The notes: a model not told the origin generated them from the letters alone. Positions 8,203 through 16,166 are shown, numbered from the stretch's first letter. The stretch is 64,000 bases of DNA from Lachnospiraceae bacterium (GCA_900757195.1 CAAEMZ010000010.1:1-64000), one strand, 5' to 3'. Translations and numbers: made by a program.

Positions 8203-8778
8203 TTAAAGCCCGGTATTTTTCCCAAAGCCAGCATATTTGTGAAACCGTGCAGACCTTTCATTTACGGGAATTTTGAGGCCAGTCATATTGAAGCCTTCCA
8301 ATTGCAAAAGTGCGGCTTTTTTATCCATACCTCCGGCATAACCGGTCAGACTTCCGTCACTTCCAATCACACGATGGCAGGGAATAATGATAGATATTTT
8401 GTTGCGTCCAACGGCTCCGCCAACCGCTTGCGCTGACATTTGTTTAAGATTTTTCTGATTTGCAATTTTTTTGGCGATGGCACCGTAAGTGGTCGTTTCT
8501 CCATAGGGGATTTCCCGGAGGATATCCCAGACGGCCATCTGAAATGATGAGCCGGTTATGTGCAGTGGCGGCATAAAATCCGGCGCATGCCCTGCGAAGT
8601 AAATATCCAACCACCGTTTCGTTTTATCTAAAACGGGCAGGGTACCTTTTCTATGCTCCGGCGGTAAGCAGCGGGCATCGGACTTCTCTTCGTCAAACCA
8701 TAACCCTGACAACCCCTTTTCATCCGCTTCAAGTAAAATACTGCCAAGCGGAGAATCGTAGTGTGTTGTATCATACAT
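8203..8778 (-). CDS. ogt: Methylated-DNA-[protein]-cysteine S-methyltransferase
   Basis: A 191-residue suicide repair protein that takes the methyl or alkyl group from O6-alkylguanine onto its own cysteine. The active-site motif IIPCHRVIG is near residue 130, with the helix-turn-helix segment PYGETTTYGAIAKKI before it and GYAGGMDKKAALLQLEG after. The length and the N-terminal ribonuclease-like half fit Ogt. GGAGGGATAAGA precedes the ATG. First gene of the operon ogt-alkA-ada: together the three products sense and repair DNA methylation, an adaptive response built from separate genes. Confidence 0.95.
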   Translation of the reverse strand: MYDTTHYDSPLGSILLEADEKGLSGLWFDEEKSDARCLPPEHRKGTLPVLDKTKRWLDIYFAGHAPDFMPPLHITGSSFQMAVWDILREIPYGETTTYGAIAKKIANQKNLKQMSAQAVGGAVGRNKISIIIPCHRVIGSDGSLTGYAGGMDKKAALLQLEGFNMTGLKIPVNERSARFHKYAGFGKNTGL

Positions 8779-9049
8779 TCTTATCCCTCCAAAATCCTGT
8801 TATCATAAACTTTATTTGATTTTACCACCGCAAGGGAGAATGTTCTTCTCAAAAACAGAAATGCAATTGATTTCCTAACACAAATGCCTTTTTTGTTAGT
8901 TTATCATAGAATCACAGGGTTGTCTCAATTTTCTAATCTTCAATCTGCTGACAACAAATGCTGACCGGCAGTTTTCCAGGTCTTCTCAAAAATGGTCAAC
9001 GGACTTATAATATCTTCAGATTAACCGTAATGGTCAATGGGAGGGGACT
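8779..9049. promoter_or_regulatory. Divergent promoter region; candidate TetR operator
   Basis: It separates the leftward ogt operon from the rightward tetR gene. For tetR a TATAAT -10 lies at 9006-9011. Just after it, 9021-9037 is a near-palindrome (TTAACCGTAATGGTCAA, 7 of 8 pairs), and the half-site TGGTCAA recurs at 8991-8997. Binding of the TetR protein there would repress its own operon. For ogt a TATGAT-like -10 lies at 8803-8808 on the minus strand. Operator assignment is inference. Confidence 0.45.
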
Positions 9050-9688
9050 ATGAACGAAAAATTTTATCAGCTTTCGCCGGAGAAACAGGAACGGATGATT
9101 AATGCTGCATATAAAGTGTTTTCACAGAGCAATTACAAAAAAGCGTCAATGTCGGAAATAGCAATGGAAGGCGGCATTTCGAAATCCCTGCTTTTTCATT
9201 ATTTTACGAATAAAAAGGCGTTGTATTTGTATTTGTGGAACAACGCAATAGAGTTGACGAGAAATTCAACCAGAGAGTATCAGGTGTTGAATACGGATGA
9301 TTTTTTTGAAATGCTGAGAAGAAGTTTGTTGGCAAAATGTGCGCTTATGCGGAAATGCCCCCATATTTATGCGTTTACATTAAAAGCGTATTATGAGCAG
9401 CAGCCGGACATCAAAGAGGTTATTCAGAAAAGTTTTGCGGATGTCAGCCGAATCAGTGAAAGCAGGGTGTTTGATACGATGAACACGGCTGCTTTTCGTG
9501 AGGATATTGATCTGAAGCTGATGTATTCGGAAATTTTTTACGCTGTGGATGGCTATATGCTAAAGAAGTACCGCAACGGTGTGATTGTGCCGGATGAGAT
9601 TGAACAGGAAATCACAGATCTGATTGAATTATGGAGGCGGATTTATACCGGAAGGGAGAATGGATCTTTATGGAACATAAACAAATGA
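9050..9688 (+). CDS. TetR/AcrR family transcriptional regulator
   Basis: A 212-residue repressor-type protein. The N-terminal helix-turn-helix is clear: MSEIAMEGGISKSLLFHYFT then NKKALYLYLWN at residues 37-66. The rest is the helical ligand-binding domain typical of the family, with no recognised ligand signature. GGGAGGGGACT precedes the ATG. It overlaps by 19 bases with a first alpha/beta hydrolase gene and is followed by a second, so the three probably form one operon that TetR controls. The ligand may be a substrate or product of the hydrolases. Confidence 0.9.
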   Translation: MNEKFYQLSPEKQERMINAAYKVFSQSNYKKASMSEIAMEGGISKSLLFHYFTNKKALYLYLWNNAIELTRNSTREYQVLNTDDFFEMLRRSLLAKCALMRKCPHIYAFTLKAYYEQQPDIKEVIQKSFADVSRISESRVFDTMNTAAFREDIDLKLMYSEIFYAVDGYMLKKYRNGVIVPDEIEQEITDLIELWRRIYTGRENGSLWNINK

Positions 9689-10485
9689 CAGCGTCGGGCG
9701 GAACCGTTCATTACTGGGTGGACAGGGCAGGCATGAATTCTGACTGCATTGTATTTACACACGGAGTCACGGCGGATCATACCATGTTTGAAAAGCAGGT
9801 GCGCTTTTTTTCGGGAAAATATACGCTGATTTTCTGGGATGTTCCGCTGCATGGATTATCAAGGCCCTATCACGGTTTTTCTTACCGGGATACAGCGGAT
9901 ATTTTATATTCGATTCTCAGAAAAGAAAAGATAGAAAAGGCAGTGCTGGTGGGAATGTCTATGGGCGGTTACCCAAGTCAGCACTTTGGGGCTCTTTATC
10001 CGGAAATGGTCAGTGGATTTGTTGCGCTGGATACGACACCGCTGGGAGTACGGTATTATTCAAAATCGGATTTGTGGTGGCTTCGTCAGGCAGCGCCAAT
10101 GGCAAAATGGTTTCCCGATGAAATTTTACGAAAGAGTATGGCATGGTCGGTTTCGCAGACAAAATACGCTTATCAGAAAATGATGGCTATGTTGAAGCCA
10201 TTGTCTAAAGCAGATATTATAGAGCAGATGGAAATTGCCTATACGTATTTCACACTGGAAAATAAAGATGTTTCTTTTAAATTTCCGGTCCTGATACTTG
10301 CGGGGGAAAAGGACAGCACAGGGAAGGTAAAGGCATATTGTAAAGCATGGGCAGAGCAGACCGGTTATCCTCTACATTTTATAAAGGGAGCCAAACATTT
10401 TGCCAATGGCGATAATCCGGAACAGGTAAACAGAGAAATTGACAGTTTTGTGAATCGTCTCAGGAAGGAAGAAGGAAAATCATAA
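9670..10485 (+). CDS. Alpha/beta hydrolase
   Basis: A 271-residue alpha/beta-hydrolase-fold enzyme. The oxyanion His-Gly is in FTHGVTADHTMF, the nucleophile elbow is GMSMGG near residue 98, the likely acid is the Asp in AGEKDSTGK and the catalytic His is in IKGAKHFANGDNP. The ATG at 9670 is chosen (AGGGAGA 11 bases upstream); an ATG at 9631 would overlap tetR by 58 bases and has a poorer ribosome-binding site. No signal peptide. Substrate is unknown; the pairing with a second hydrolase under TetR control suggests degradation or detoxification of an ester or a related small molecule. Confidence 0.8.
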   Translation: MEHKQMTASGGTVHYWVDRAGMNSDCIVFTHGVTADHTMFEKQVRFFSGKYTLIFWDVPLHGLSRPYHGFSYRDTADILYSILRKEKIEKAVLVGMSMGGYPSQHFGALYPEMVSGFVALDTTPLGVRYYSKSDLWWLRQAAPMAKWFPDEILRKSMAWSVSQTKYAYQKMMAMLKPLSKADIIEQMEIAYTYFTLENKDVSFKFPVLILAGEKDSTGKVKAYCKAWAEQTGYPLHFIKGAKHFANGDNPEQVNREIDSFVNRLRKEEGKS

Positions 10486-11252
10486 TGATACATTTTGATG
10501 AATATGGAAACAGAGATAATCCAACAATCCTGCTTTTGCATGGTGCGGCGGCTCTTGATACCTTCTGCGGGCAATATGGCTTTGCGGAAGAATACCATCT
10601 GATTGTGCCGCATTTGTACGGCGCAGGAAAATCCGCCGGTAAAGTCTATGAACCTGAAGGGATGAAGCGGGAAGTGCTTTCGCTGGTGGATAGCCTGCAC
10701 AAAGATAAAATCGGTGTCATCGGCCATTCCCTTGGCGCTCAGCTTGCTGTTATGCTGGTGTGCGAGCGTCCGGCACAGTTTTGCTTCGCAGTATTTTTGA
10801 GTGCATGGGTGAACCCGGCGCCGAAAACCGTTAAAATGTACAGCCGGATGGCCGGCATGATGGCGGGGCTGCTTCATTGGAAGCGTCTTGTCCGCTTTCA
10901 GGGAAAATACTGGCATTATACCAAGGCGCAGGCGGATTATATGGCGGAATATTCAAAGCAGATGACCCCGCAGATTTACCGATCATTTTTTGAAAATACT
11001 CTGGACCTGCGAAGGCTGCCGGTGTATTCGGCTGTGGATGTGCCAATGCTGGCGATTTGCGGCAGCGGGGAAGTGAAGGACATGAAGACGTCGCTTACGC
11101 TGCTTGGCAGCAACCCACATTGCCGGACAATGGTATTATCAAAGGCCGGACATGACTTTCCTATGCGAAAGGCAGAGAAGCTCAATCCGATTCTCAGAGA
11201 ATTTATTTCCGGGGTGAAGGCAGAAGAGAAAAAAAGCCGGACAGCGGAATAA
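10485..11252 (+). CDS. Alpha/beta hydrolase
   Basis: A 255-residue protein starting at an ATG that overlaps the stop of the previous hydrolase (TAATG), preceded by GGAAGGAAGAAGG. The fold markers are LLLHGAAALDTF, the nucleophile elbow GHSLGAQ near residue 84, Asp/Glu in the AICGSGEVKDMK loop and His in SKAGHDFPMRKAE. It is diverged from its upstream neighbour, so the pair is not a recent duplication. It is the last gene of the tetR operon and runs convergently into the flavodoxin gene 8 bases away. Substrate unknown. Confidence 0.8.
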   Translation: MIHFDEYGNRDNPTILLLHGAAALDTFCGQYGFAEEYHLIVPHLYGAGKSAGKVYEPEGMKREVLSLVDSLHKDKIGVIGHSLGAQLAVMLVCERPAQFCFAVFLSAWVNPAPKTVKMYSRMAGMMAGLLHWKRLVRFQGKYWHYTKAQADYMAEYSKQMTPQIYRSFFENTLDLRRLPVYSAVDVPMLAICGSGEVKDMKTSLTLLGSNPHCRTMVLSKAGHDFPMRKAEKLNPILREFISGVKAEEKKSRTAE

Positions 11253-11260
11253 AAGAAAGA

Positions 11261-11788
11261 TCAAAACTCTTTTAAAGCCGCTACCAATGGGGCGATAAAC
11301 TGTCTGTCAGAAATGTCGTAGGAACCCTGGAGGGCACTTGCCATCGGTTGTCCCATAGGATTGGTATCTGCCTGCTTTGCCATCATGGAAGCTGCCATTT
11401 TCATCATGGCTTTATCAATAGGTCCAAGCTTCTCATAGCAAATTCCTGCCTGCATATAGAAGTGGGGAATTTCTTTCATTTCATCAGCAGTCAGGTTGTT
11501 TCGCCACATTTCTTCCAGCGTATCAACAGCGGAATTAGGCATTCCGCCTGTGGCGAAAACAATCATATGTTTTGCGCCGCTCCTGACGAAAAGTTCACGT
11601 GCTTTGGACAGACCGTCCACCCGTCCGGCATGTACCCGGCTCCCATAGATAAAAATATCACAGCCGGAAACAGAAGCAGCATTGCTCCTTTTCAGCGGTA
11701 TCAATTCACAGTCTGTTTCCCGGGCAATCCATTCCGCATACCGCTTCGTAAAACCTGACTTACTTTTATAAACTAATTTGATGTTCAT
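11261..11788 (-). CDS. Flavodoxin-domain protein
   Basis: A 175-residue protein with the flavodoxin layout of the HemG-like group. The FMN phosphate loop is YKSKSGFTKRYAEWIA at residues 7-22, a second strand reads CDIFIYGSRVHAGRVDGL, and a third IVFATGGMP. The C-terminal part (DKAMMKMAASMMAKQADT) is helical. It would bind FMN and carry electrons or reduce a small target. It is the second gene after a MarR regulator (4-base ATGA overlap) and so probably part of a redox or drug response that MarR controls. Confidence 0.85.
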   Translation of the reverse strand: MNIKLVYKSKSGFTKRYAEWIARETDCELIPLKRSNAASVSGCDIFIYGSRVHAGRVDGLSKARELFVRSGAKHMIVFATGGMPNSAVDTLEEMWRNNLTADEMKEIPHFYMQAGICYEKLGPIDKAMMKMAASMMAKQADTNPMGQPMASALQGSYDISDRQFIAPLVAALKEF

Positions 11789-12279
11789 TCCTTTTCCTCC
11801 ATTTCCTTTTGGAACGCTTCTTCCAGATACCTGATTCCATGCATCATCTTCACAGACAGGGCGAAGTAGTTCTCAATCTCATCCTCAGAAAATTCCCGAA
11901 AAACAGCATCATGGACAAACCTGCCTCTGGCGGTATTTTCCCGGCTGAACTGCCGTCCTTTGTCCGTATAGGAGATGCATAAGCTGCGGGCATCTTCAGC
12001 CGAACGCTCCAGTGTGATATATCCGTCTTTTTCCAATGGGCGCGCCAGTTGTTTTACGTTTTGCCGGGAGCAGCCCATAGCTTTTGCTGCCGCTGAAAGA
12101 TCAGGCGGTGTGTCAAAGGCCTTCAAAACGGACATCAGGAGCCATTGTTTGCAGGACATGGTATTATAGCGGTCAAAAACGGTATGTAACAAATTCTCCT
12201 GGATAAATATTCCGGCAAACAGAAGGTTTTTCTTCCACTGTAATGTTGTTCCCATTTCTTCATAAGTCATTTTCATCAT
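11785..12279 (-). CDS. MarR family transcriptional regulator
   Basis: A 164-residue winged helix protein. The recognition region is LSAAAKAMGCSRQNVKQLAR then PLEKDGYITLERSAEDARSL at residues ~60-100, with dimerisation helices at both ends. Two adjacent ATGs (12279 and 12276) follow AAAAAAGG. It leads the operon marR-flavodoxin. Its own promoter overlaps a perfect 12-bp palindrome, so autorepression is likely. Ligand unknown. Confidence 0.9.
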   Translation of the reverse strand: MMKMTYEEMGTTLQWKKNLLFAGIFIQENLLHTVFDRYNTMSCKQWLLMSVLKAFDTPPDLSAAAKAMGCSRQNVKQLARPLEKDGYITLERSAEDARSLCISYTDKGRQFSRENTARGRFVHDAVFREFSEDEIENYFALSVKMMHGIRYLEEAFQKEMEEKE

Positions 12280-12292
12280 CCTTTTTTAATCA

Positions 12293-12341
12293 GTAATAAG
12301 TTACCTGCTTGAATTATAGTAATATATTACGCATTTGTCAA
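12293..12341 (-). promoter_or_regulatory. marR promoter with two operator-like palindromes
   Basis: On the minus strand a consensus sigma-A promoter is present: TTGACA (12336-12341), exactly 17 bases, TATAAT (12313-12318). The spacer holds the perfect palindrome GTAATATATTAC (12319-12330), touching the -10. A second site with the same GTAA-N4-TTAC arms (12293-12304) lies at the transcription start. The centres are 26 bp apart. This is a typical layout for MarR autorepression. Confidence 0.8.
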
Positions 12342-12383
12342 GGCGGAGACAAGAAAAAGGGTGTTTTCTTTTTCCTCATATGT

Positions 12384-12415
12384 TATGATAAACATGACAG
12401 ACAGGTGACATGTTT
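12384..12415 (+). promoter_or_regulatory. Promoter and inverted repeat before the WYL regulator
   Basis: TATGAT (12384-12389) is a likely -10. Seven-base arms AAACATG (12390-12396) and CATGTTT (12409-12415) form an inverted repeat with a 12-base spacer right at the expected start site. This could be the operator of the WYL-domain regulator encoded next. No clear -35 is seen. Confidence 0.5.
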
Positions 12416-12447
12416 TGCCTGATATTATAGGATACAAAGGAGTTTAT

Positions 12448-13371
12448 ATGAAGATAGACAGGCTGATTGGTATATTGTCGGTGCTTTTGAAACAGGACAG
12501 AGTAACAGCGCCGGAACTGGCAGAAAAATTTGAGGTTTCCAGAAGAACGATCAACAGGGATATTGAAGATCTATGCAGGGCAGGGATTCCGGTCGTTACC
12601 ACCCAGGGCGTGGGCGGCGGCATCCGTATTATGGATGGCTATAAGATGGACAAAACCCTTCTGACTTCAAAGGATATGCAGATGATTCTGGCGGGACTTC
12701 GCAGTCTGGACAGCGTGAGCCAAGGCAGCGATTACAGCCGTTTGATGGAAAAAATGGAACCGGGGGCATCCGGATTTGTCAGCGGGAGGGATTCAATCCT
12801 GATCGATCTGTCTTCCTGGTATAAGGATTCGCTGGCACCGAAGATTGAAACGATCCAGACGGCCGCTGCGGAGAAGGTAAAGTTATCCTTTACGTATTAT
12901 GCGCCCGGTGGAACCGGCAGTCGTGTGATCGAGCCCTATTATCTTGTGTTTCGATGGTCAAGCTGGTATGTCTGGGGCTGGTGTGAGAAGCGTGAAGATT
13001 TCCGGTTGTTTAAGCTGAACCGAATGACACAGGTCAGGGCGCTTCCGGAACGTTTTTCCGGGAGAAAGGTGCCGCTGCCGGATTTGTCCACGGAACATAT
13101 TTTTCCGGGCGGAATCCGTGTGAAAGCGCTTTTTGAACCGGAAATGAAATGGCGGCTGGTCGAGGAATTCGGGGCGGATTGTTTTGAAGTGCAGACGGAT
13201 GGGAAACTCTTATTCAATGGGGATTATACCGACAGGGAGAATCTGCTCTGCTGGCTTTTGTCATTTGGAGGCAAAGCCGAACTTCTGGAGCCGAAGGATA
13301 TCCGGGATGAACTTCTGAAAATTGCAGAATCTATGGTGAAAGTTTATCAGAAAGCAGGTGAAACAGAATGA
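12448..13371 (+). CDS. WYL-domain (YafY-type) transcriptional regulator
   Basis: A 307-residue protein. Residues 1-60 form a winged helix (RVTAPELAEKFEVSRRTINR then DIEDLCRAGIPVVTTQG); residues ~140-220 hold the WYL domain (KLSFTYYAPGG to YYLVFRWSSWYVWGWCEKR) and the rest the WCX region. The ATG at 12448 has AAAGGAG 7 bases upstream and is preferred to one at 12415. WYL proteins sense small ligands or nucleic acids. The next gene overlaps by 4 bases, so it leads an operon with a GNAT/YoaP protein, an MmcQ/YjbR protein and a GyrI-like protein, a set often found together in Clostridia. Confidence 0.9.
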   Translation: MKIDRLIGILSVLLKQDRVTAPELAEKFEVSRRTINRDIEDLCRAGIPVVTTQGVGGGIRIMDGYKMDKTLLTSKDMQMILAGLRSLDSVSQGSDYSRLMEKMEPGASGFVSGRDSILIDLSSWYKDSLAPKIETIQTAAAEKVKLSFTYYAPGGTGSRVIEPYYLVFRWSSWYVWGWCEKREDFRLFKLNRMTQVRALPERFSGRKVPLPDLSTEHIFPGGIRVKALFEPEMKWRLVEEFGADCFEVQTDGKLLFNGDYTDRENLLCWLLSFGGKAELLEPKDIRDELLKIAESMVKVYQKAGETE

Positions 13372-14117
13372 TGACATTTGTCAATGTAACAAAGGAAAAT
13401 CTGGAAGAGGAGCATATTTGCTGCGCTTTGTCGGGGGCAGAGGCACAGTGTAAAAAGGAATGGATGAAAGCCCGTTTGGATGAAGGTCTTGTTTTTAAAA
13501 AAGGAAATGTCCGGGGAAAATGCTTTATTGAATATATTCCTGCCGAATATGCATGGGCGCCTGTGGAAGCAGAAGGATATATGTATATCAATTGTCTGTG
13601 GGTTTCAGGGAAGTTTAAGGGACAGGGGTATGCGGACGCGCTTCTGGAGCAATGCATATCTGATGTCAGAGAAGCGGGAAAAAAGGGGCTGGTGGTTCTT
13701 TCTTCTAAAAAGAAAAAGGGATTTTTGTCAGACCCGAAGTACCTGACATACAAAGGATTTGAGGTTTGCGATACTGCAGAGCCCTATTTTGAACTGAGGG
13801 TGCTGCCTTTTGAAGCTGCGGCGGAGAAGCCGTGTTTCCGGGAACAGGTGAAGCATCCGATTCCGGATGCAAAGGGATTTACGCTGTATTATTCGGATCA
13901 GTGTCCTTTCACGGCAAAATATGTGCCAATTCTTACAAAAATTGCAAAAGAAAGAAATGCAGCCTTTGAGGCCGTGCATCTGAAGACGGCAGCGCAGGCG
14001 CAGAATTCATATTCACCCTTTTCCACATTCAGCCTGTATTATGACGGTGCGTTTCTTACCCATGAAATATTGTCGGAAAAGAAATTCGAAAAAATGCTTG
14101 CAGAGAAAAACTGCTGA
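13368..14117 (+). CDS. GNAT acetyltransferase with C-terminal YoaP domain
   Basis: A 249-residue two-domain protein. Residues 1-145 are a GNAT fold with the acetyl-CoA loop in WVSGKFKGQGYADALLEQ and the strand KGLVVLSSKKKKGFLSDP. Residues ~175-245 match the YoaP-like domain (FTLYYSDQCPFTAKYVP, SPFSTFSLYYDGAFLTHEIL), which has a thioredoxin-like look around the cysteine. The acyl acceptor is unknown. It overlaps the WYL regulator by 4 bases and the MmcQ/YjbR gene follows 12 bases later. Confidence 0.85.
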   Translation: MMTFVNVTKENLEEEHICCALSGAEAQCKKEWMKARLDEGLVFKKGNVRGKCFIEYIPAEYAWAPVEAEGYMYINCLWVSGKFKGQGYADALLEQCISDVREAGKKGLVVLSSKKKKGFLSDPKYLTYKGFEVCDTAEPYFELRVLPFEAAAEKPCFREQVKHPIPDAKGFTLYYSDQCPFTAKYVPILTKIAKERNAAFEAVHLKTAAQAQNSYSPFSTFSLYYDGAFLTHEILSEKKFEKMLAEKNC

Positions 14118-14129
14118 CAGGAGGCGCGT

Positions 14130-14510
14130 ATGAAATATCTGTGGATAGATGAATATCTTCTGGGGAAACCGGGGGTTACAAAGGATTTAAAAAAAGAGTG
14201 GAACTGGATTCGCTATATGATTGGCGGAAAACTTTTCGCCGCCATATGTCTTGACCGGAATGATAAGCCTTATTATATTACTCTGAAGCTGGAACCGTTG
14301 GAGGGGGATTTTCTAAGGCAGCAGTACGCGGATATTATTCCCGGTTACTACTGCAACAAGGTGCATTGGAATTCAATAAATCCGGATGGCAGCGTGCCGG
14401 ATGATCTGCTGAGAGATCTTCTGGATAAGTCCTATCAGTTGGTGCTTGGAGGTTTTAGCCGGAAAAAGCAGCAGGAAATTCTTGCTGAAAATAAAAGGGG
14501 AGATGAATAA
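14130..14510 (+). CDS. MmcQ/YjbR family protein
   Basis: A 126-residue protein with the CyaY-like MmcQ/YjbR fold: KLFAAICLDRNDKPYYITLK then LEPLEGDFLRQQY, the P-G-Y-Y-C-N-K-V-H-W-N-S motif and VPDDLLRDLLDKSYQLVLGG. The family was first called DNA-binding because of its double-wing shape; the function is not established. GGAGGCGCGT precedes ATG. The last base of its TAA is the first base of the next ATG. Confidence 0.85.
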   Translation: MKYLWIDEYLLGKPGVTKDLKKEWNWIRYMIGGKLFAAICLDRNDKPYYITLKLEPLEGDFLRQQYADIIPGYYCNKVHWNSINPDGSVPDDLLRDLLDKSYQLVLGGFSRKKQQEILAENKRGDE

Positions 14511-15154
14511 TGGCTTTTGATTATAAAAAGGAATACCGGGAATTTTATATGCCAAAAAGAACGCCGGAGATTGTGGAAATACCGGAGATGAATTTTGCTG
14601 CGGTACGGGGAAGCGGTGATCCCAATGAAGCAGACGGTGAATATAAGGCGGCGATCGGACTTCTTTACGCAGTAGCATTTACGATTAAAATGAGTAAGAA
14701 GGGAGACCACCGGATTGACGGATATTTTGATTATGTCGTGCCTCCGTTGGAGGGTTTCTGGTGGCAGAAAGACATTTGCGGTGTAGATTATGGGCAAAAG
14801 GCACTTTTTCAGTGGATTTCTATGATTCGGCTGCCGGATTTTGTGACGGAAAAAGATTTTCTCTGGGCTGTGGCAGAAGCTGAAAGAAAAAAGAAGCAGG
14901 ATTTTTCTAAAGTACAGTTTCTGACCGTGAAGGAGGGGCTGTGCGTGCAATGCCTGCATATCGGTCCATTTGATGAGGAGCCTGCCACGGTTGCGCTGAT
15001 GGATCGGTATCTTCAGGAAAATGGCTATGAAAATGATTTTTCGGAAAACAGGAGGCATCATGAGATTTATCTGTCCGATGCCAGAAGGGTGGCGCCGGAG
15101 CGGTGGCGGACGGTAATCCGTCATCCGGTAAAGCGGCAGTCACATCCGGAATAA
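14510..15154 (+). CDS. GyrI-like small-molecule-binding protein
   Basis: A 214-residue protein of the GyrI-like/SOUL-related group. The core reads EMNFAAVRGSGDPNEADGEY, then IGLLYAVAFTIKM, WWQKDICGVDY and the strand LCVQCLHIGPFDEEPATVAL, with YLSDARRVAPERW at the end, which is the family's C-terminal signature. Members bind small hydrophobic or cationic molecules and some hydrolyse cyclopropanoid compounds. It is the last gene of the WYL operon. Confidence 0.85.
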   Translation: MAFDYKKEYREFYMPKRTPEIVEIPEMNFAAVRGSGDPNEADGEYKAAIGLLYAVAFTIKMSKKGDHRIDGYFDYVVPPLEGFWWQKDICGVDYGQKALFQWISMIRLPDFVTEKDFLWAVAEAERKKKQDFSKVQFLTVKEGLCVQCLHIGPFDEEPATVALMDRYLQENGYENDFSENRRHHEIYLSDARRVAPERWRTVIRHPVKRQSHPE

Positions 15155-15161
15155 AAAGGTA

Positions 15162-15189
15162 TTGTTATTATATTCTGTGAGGGTATAAT
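15162..15189 (+). promoter_or_regulatory. Promoter of the MORN-repeat gene
   Basis: TTGTTA (15162-15167), 16 bases, TATAAT (15184-15189), lying 8 bases after the preceding operon and 67 bases before the MORN gene's ATG. Confidence 0.6.
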
Positions 15190-15256
15190 AAAAATATCAG
15201 ACATGAACAGTGGATCAAAGGATGGCGGAGATCAGGGGGAAGGAGATGGCTGAAAG

Positions 15257-16123
15257 ATGTGGAAGTGTCCGATTTGTCTGGAAGAACAGAGCAGTGAATA
15301 TCTGTGTGAAAATTGTGGGTTTGACCGGCGGAGGGATTTTGTGGATCATCGAACGGTTTGCGAAGTATTTGAAGAAGATATTGCGATTCGGAGAAAATGT
15401 GCGGAAAGTTGTAAAATTCGGGTGATAGAGAACTCTGAAGGCCGTTATGAGGGCGAATGTAAGAATGGGATGAAACATGGCCATGGCATTTTCTATTGGC
15501 CGGATGGTACCTTTTATGACGGCGAGTGGCAGAATGACCGAAGGGAAGGCCAGGGGACGCTGCATTTTTGTGGAGGCGGCAATTATACCGGCGGATGGAA
15601 GAACAATAAAAAAGAAGGGTATGGTATCTATTGCTGGTCTAACGGCACCCGCTACGAAGGCAGCTTTAAAAACGGTGAGATGGATGGGACGGGAACATTA
15701 TATTATAATGAAGGTTCCCGGTGCGTTGATGAATTTAATTATGAGGGGGAGTTTAAAGGCGGAGTAAGACATGGGCATGGTATTTTACATTGGCCGGATG
15801 GCACCTTTTATGACGGTGAGTGGCAGGATGACCGGAGGGAAGGTCAGGGGACGCTGCATTTTTGCGGAGGCGGCAATTATACCGGCGGATGGAAGGACAA
15901 TAAAAAAGAAGGATATGGTATCTATTGCTGGTCTGACGGCACCCGTTACGAAGGCAGCTTCAAAGACGGTGAAATGGATGGGATGGGAACATTATATTAT
16001 AATGAAGGTTCCCGGTACATCGGCGAATTTAAAAATGGTGTAAAGGAAGGAATTGGCACTTTATATTATGCCAATGGTTCGAAACAGGCGGGCAGATGGA
16101 AAAAAGACAAATTTGAAGGATAG
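15257..16123 (+). CDS. Zinc-ribbon and MORN-repeat protein
   Basis: A 288-residue protein. The first 25 residues hold a zinc ribbon, C-P-I-C then C-E-N-C-G-F. From residue ~60 on there are about ten MORN repeats (Y-x-G-x-W/F-x-x-x-x-x-x-G-x-G), such as GEWQNDRREGQGTLHF and GGWKNNKKEGYGIYCW. MORN repeats form an extended beta sheet that usually binds lipids or acts as a protein platform. No membrane segment or signal peptide is seen, so it should be cytosolic. Residues ~69-166 are duplicated almost exactly in the next 98 residues (see repeat). It has its own promoter. GGAAGGAGA lies upstream of ATG at slightly long spacing. Function unknown. Confidence 0.8.
   Translation: MWKCPICLEEQSSEYLCENCGFDRRRDFVDHRTVCEVFEEDIAIRRKCAESCKIRVIENSEGRYEGECKNGMKHGHGIFYWPDGTFYDGEWQNDRREGQGTLHFCGGGNYTGGWKNNKKEGYGIYCWSNGTRYEGSFKNGEMDGTGTLYYNEGSRCVDEFNYEGEFKGGVRHGHGILHWPDGTFYDGEWQDDRREGQGTLHFCGGGNYTGGWKDNKKEGYGIYCWSDGTRYEGSFKDGEMDGMGTLYYNEGSRYIGEFKNGVKEGIGTLYYANGSKQAGRWKKDKFEG
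15462..16049 (+). repeat. 294-bp tandem duplication inside the MORN gene
   Basis: The two copies, about 15462-15755 and 15756-16049, are offset by exactly 294 bases (98 codons), for example ttggccggatgg at 15496 and 15790. The copies differ mainly by scattered synonymous changes plus Asn/Asp swaps. Multiple whole MORN units were therefore duplicated at once, in frame and recently. Confidence 0.85.
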
Positions 16124-16166
16124 TGCTTCTGCCGAGACAAAGATTTGATTATGGAGGGATTTAGTG

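Noticed and set aside
10365..10916. 183-codon minus-strand frame
   Set aside because: Antisense to two alpha/beta hydrolase genes with intact motifs; no start signal.
14435..15124. 229-codon minus-strand frame
   Set aside because: Antisense shadow of the GyrI-like gene; basic, low-complexity translation and no operon context.
15477..16043. Two similar 90-96-codon plus-strand frames inside the MORN gene
   Set aside because: They are the same alternative frame of the duplicated 294-bp unit; their similarity only reflects the duplication.
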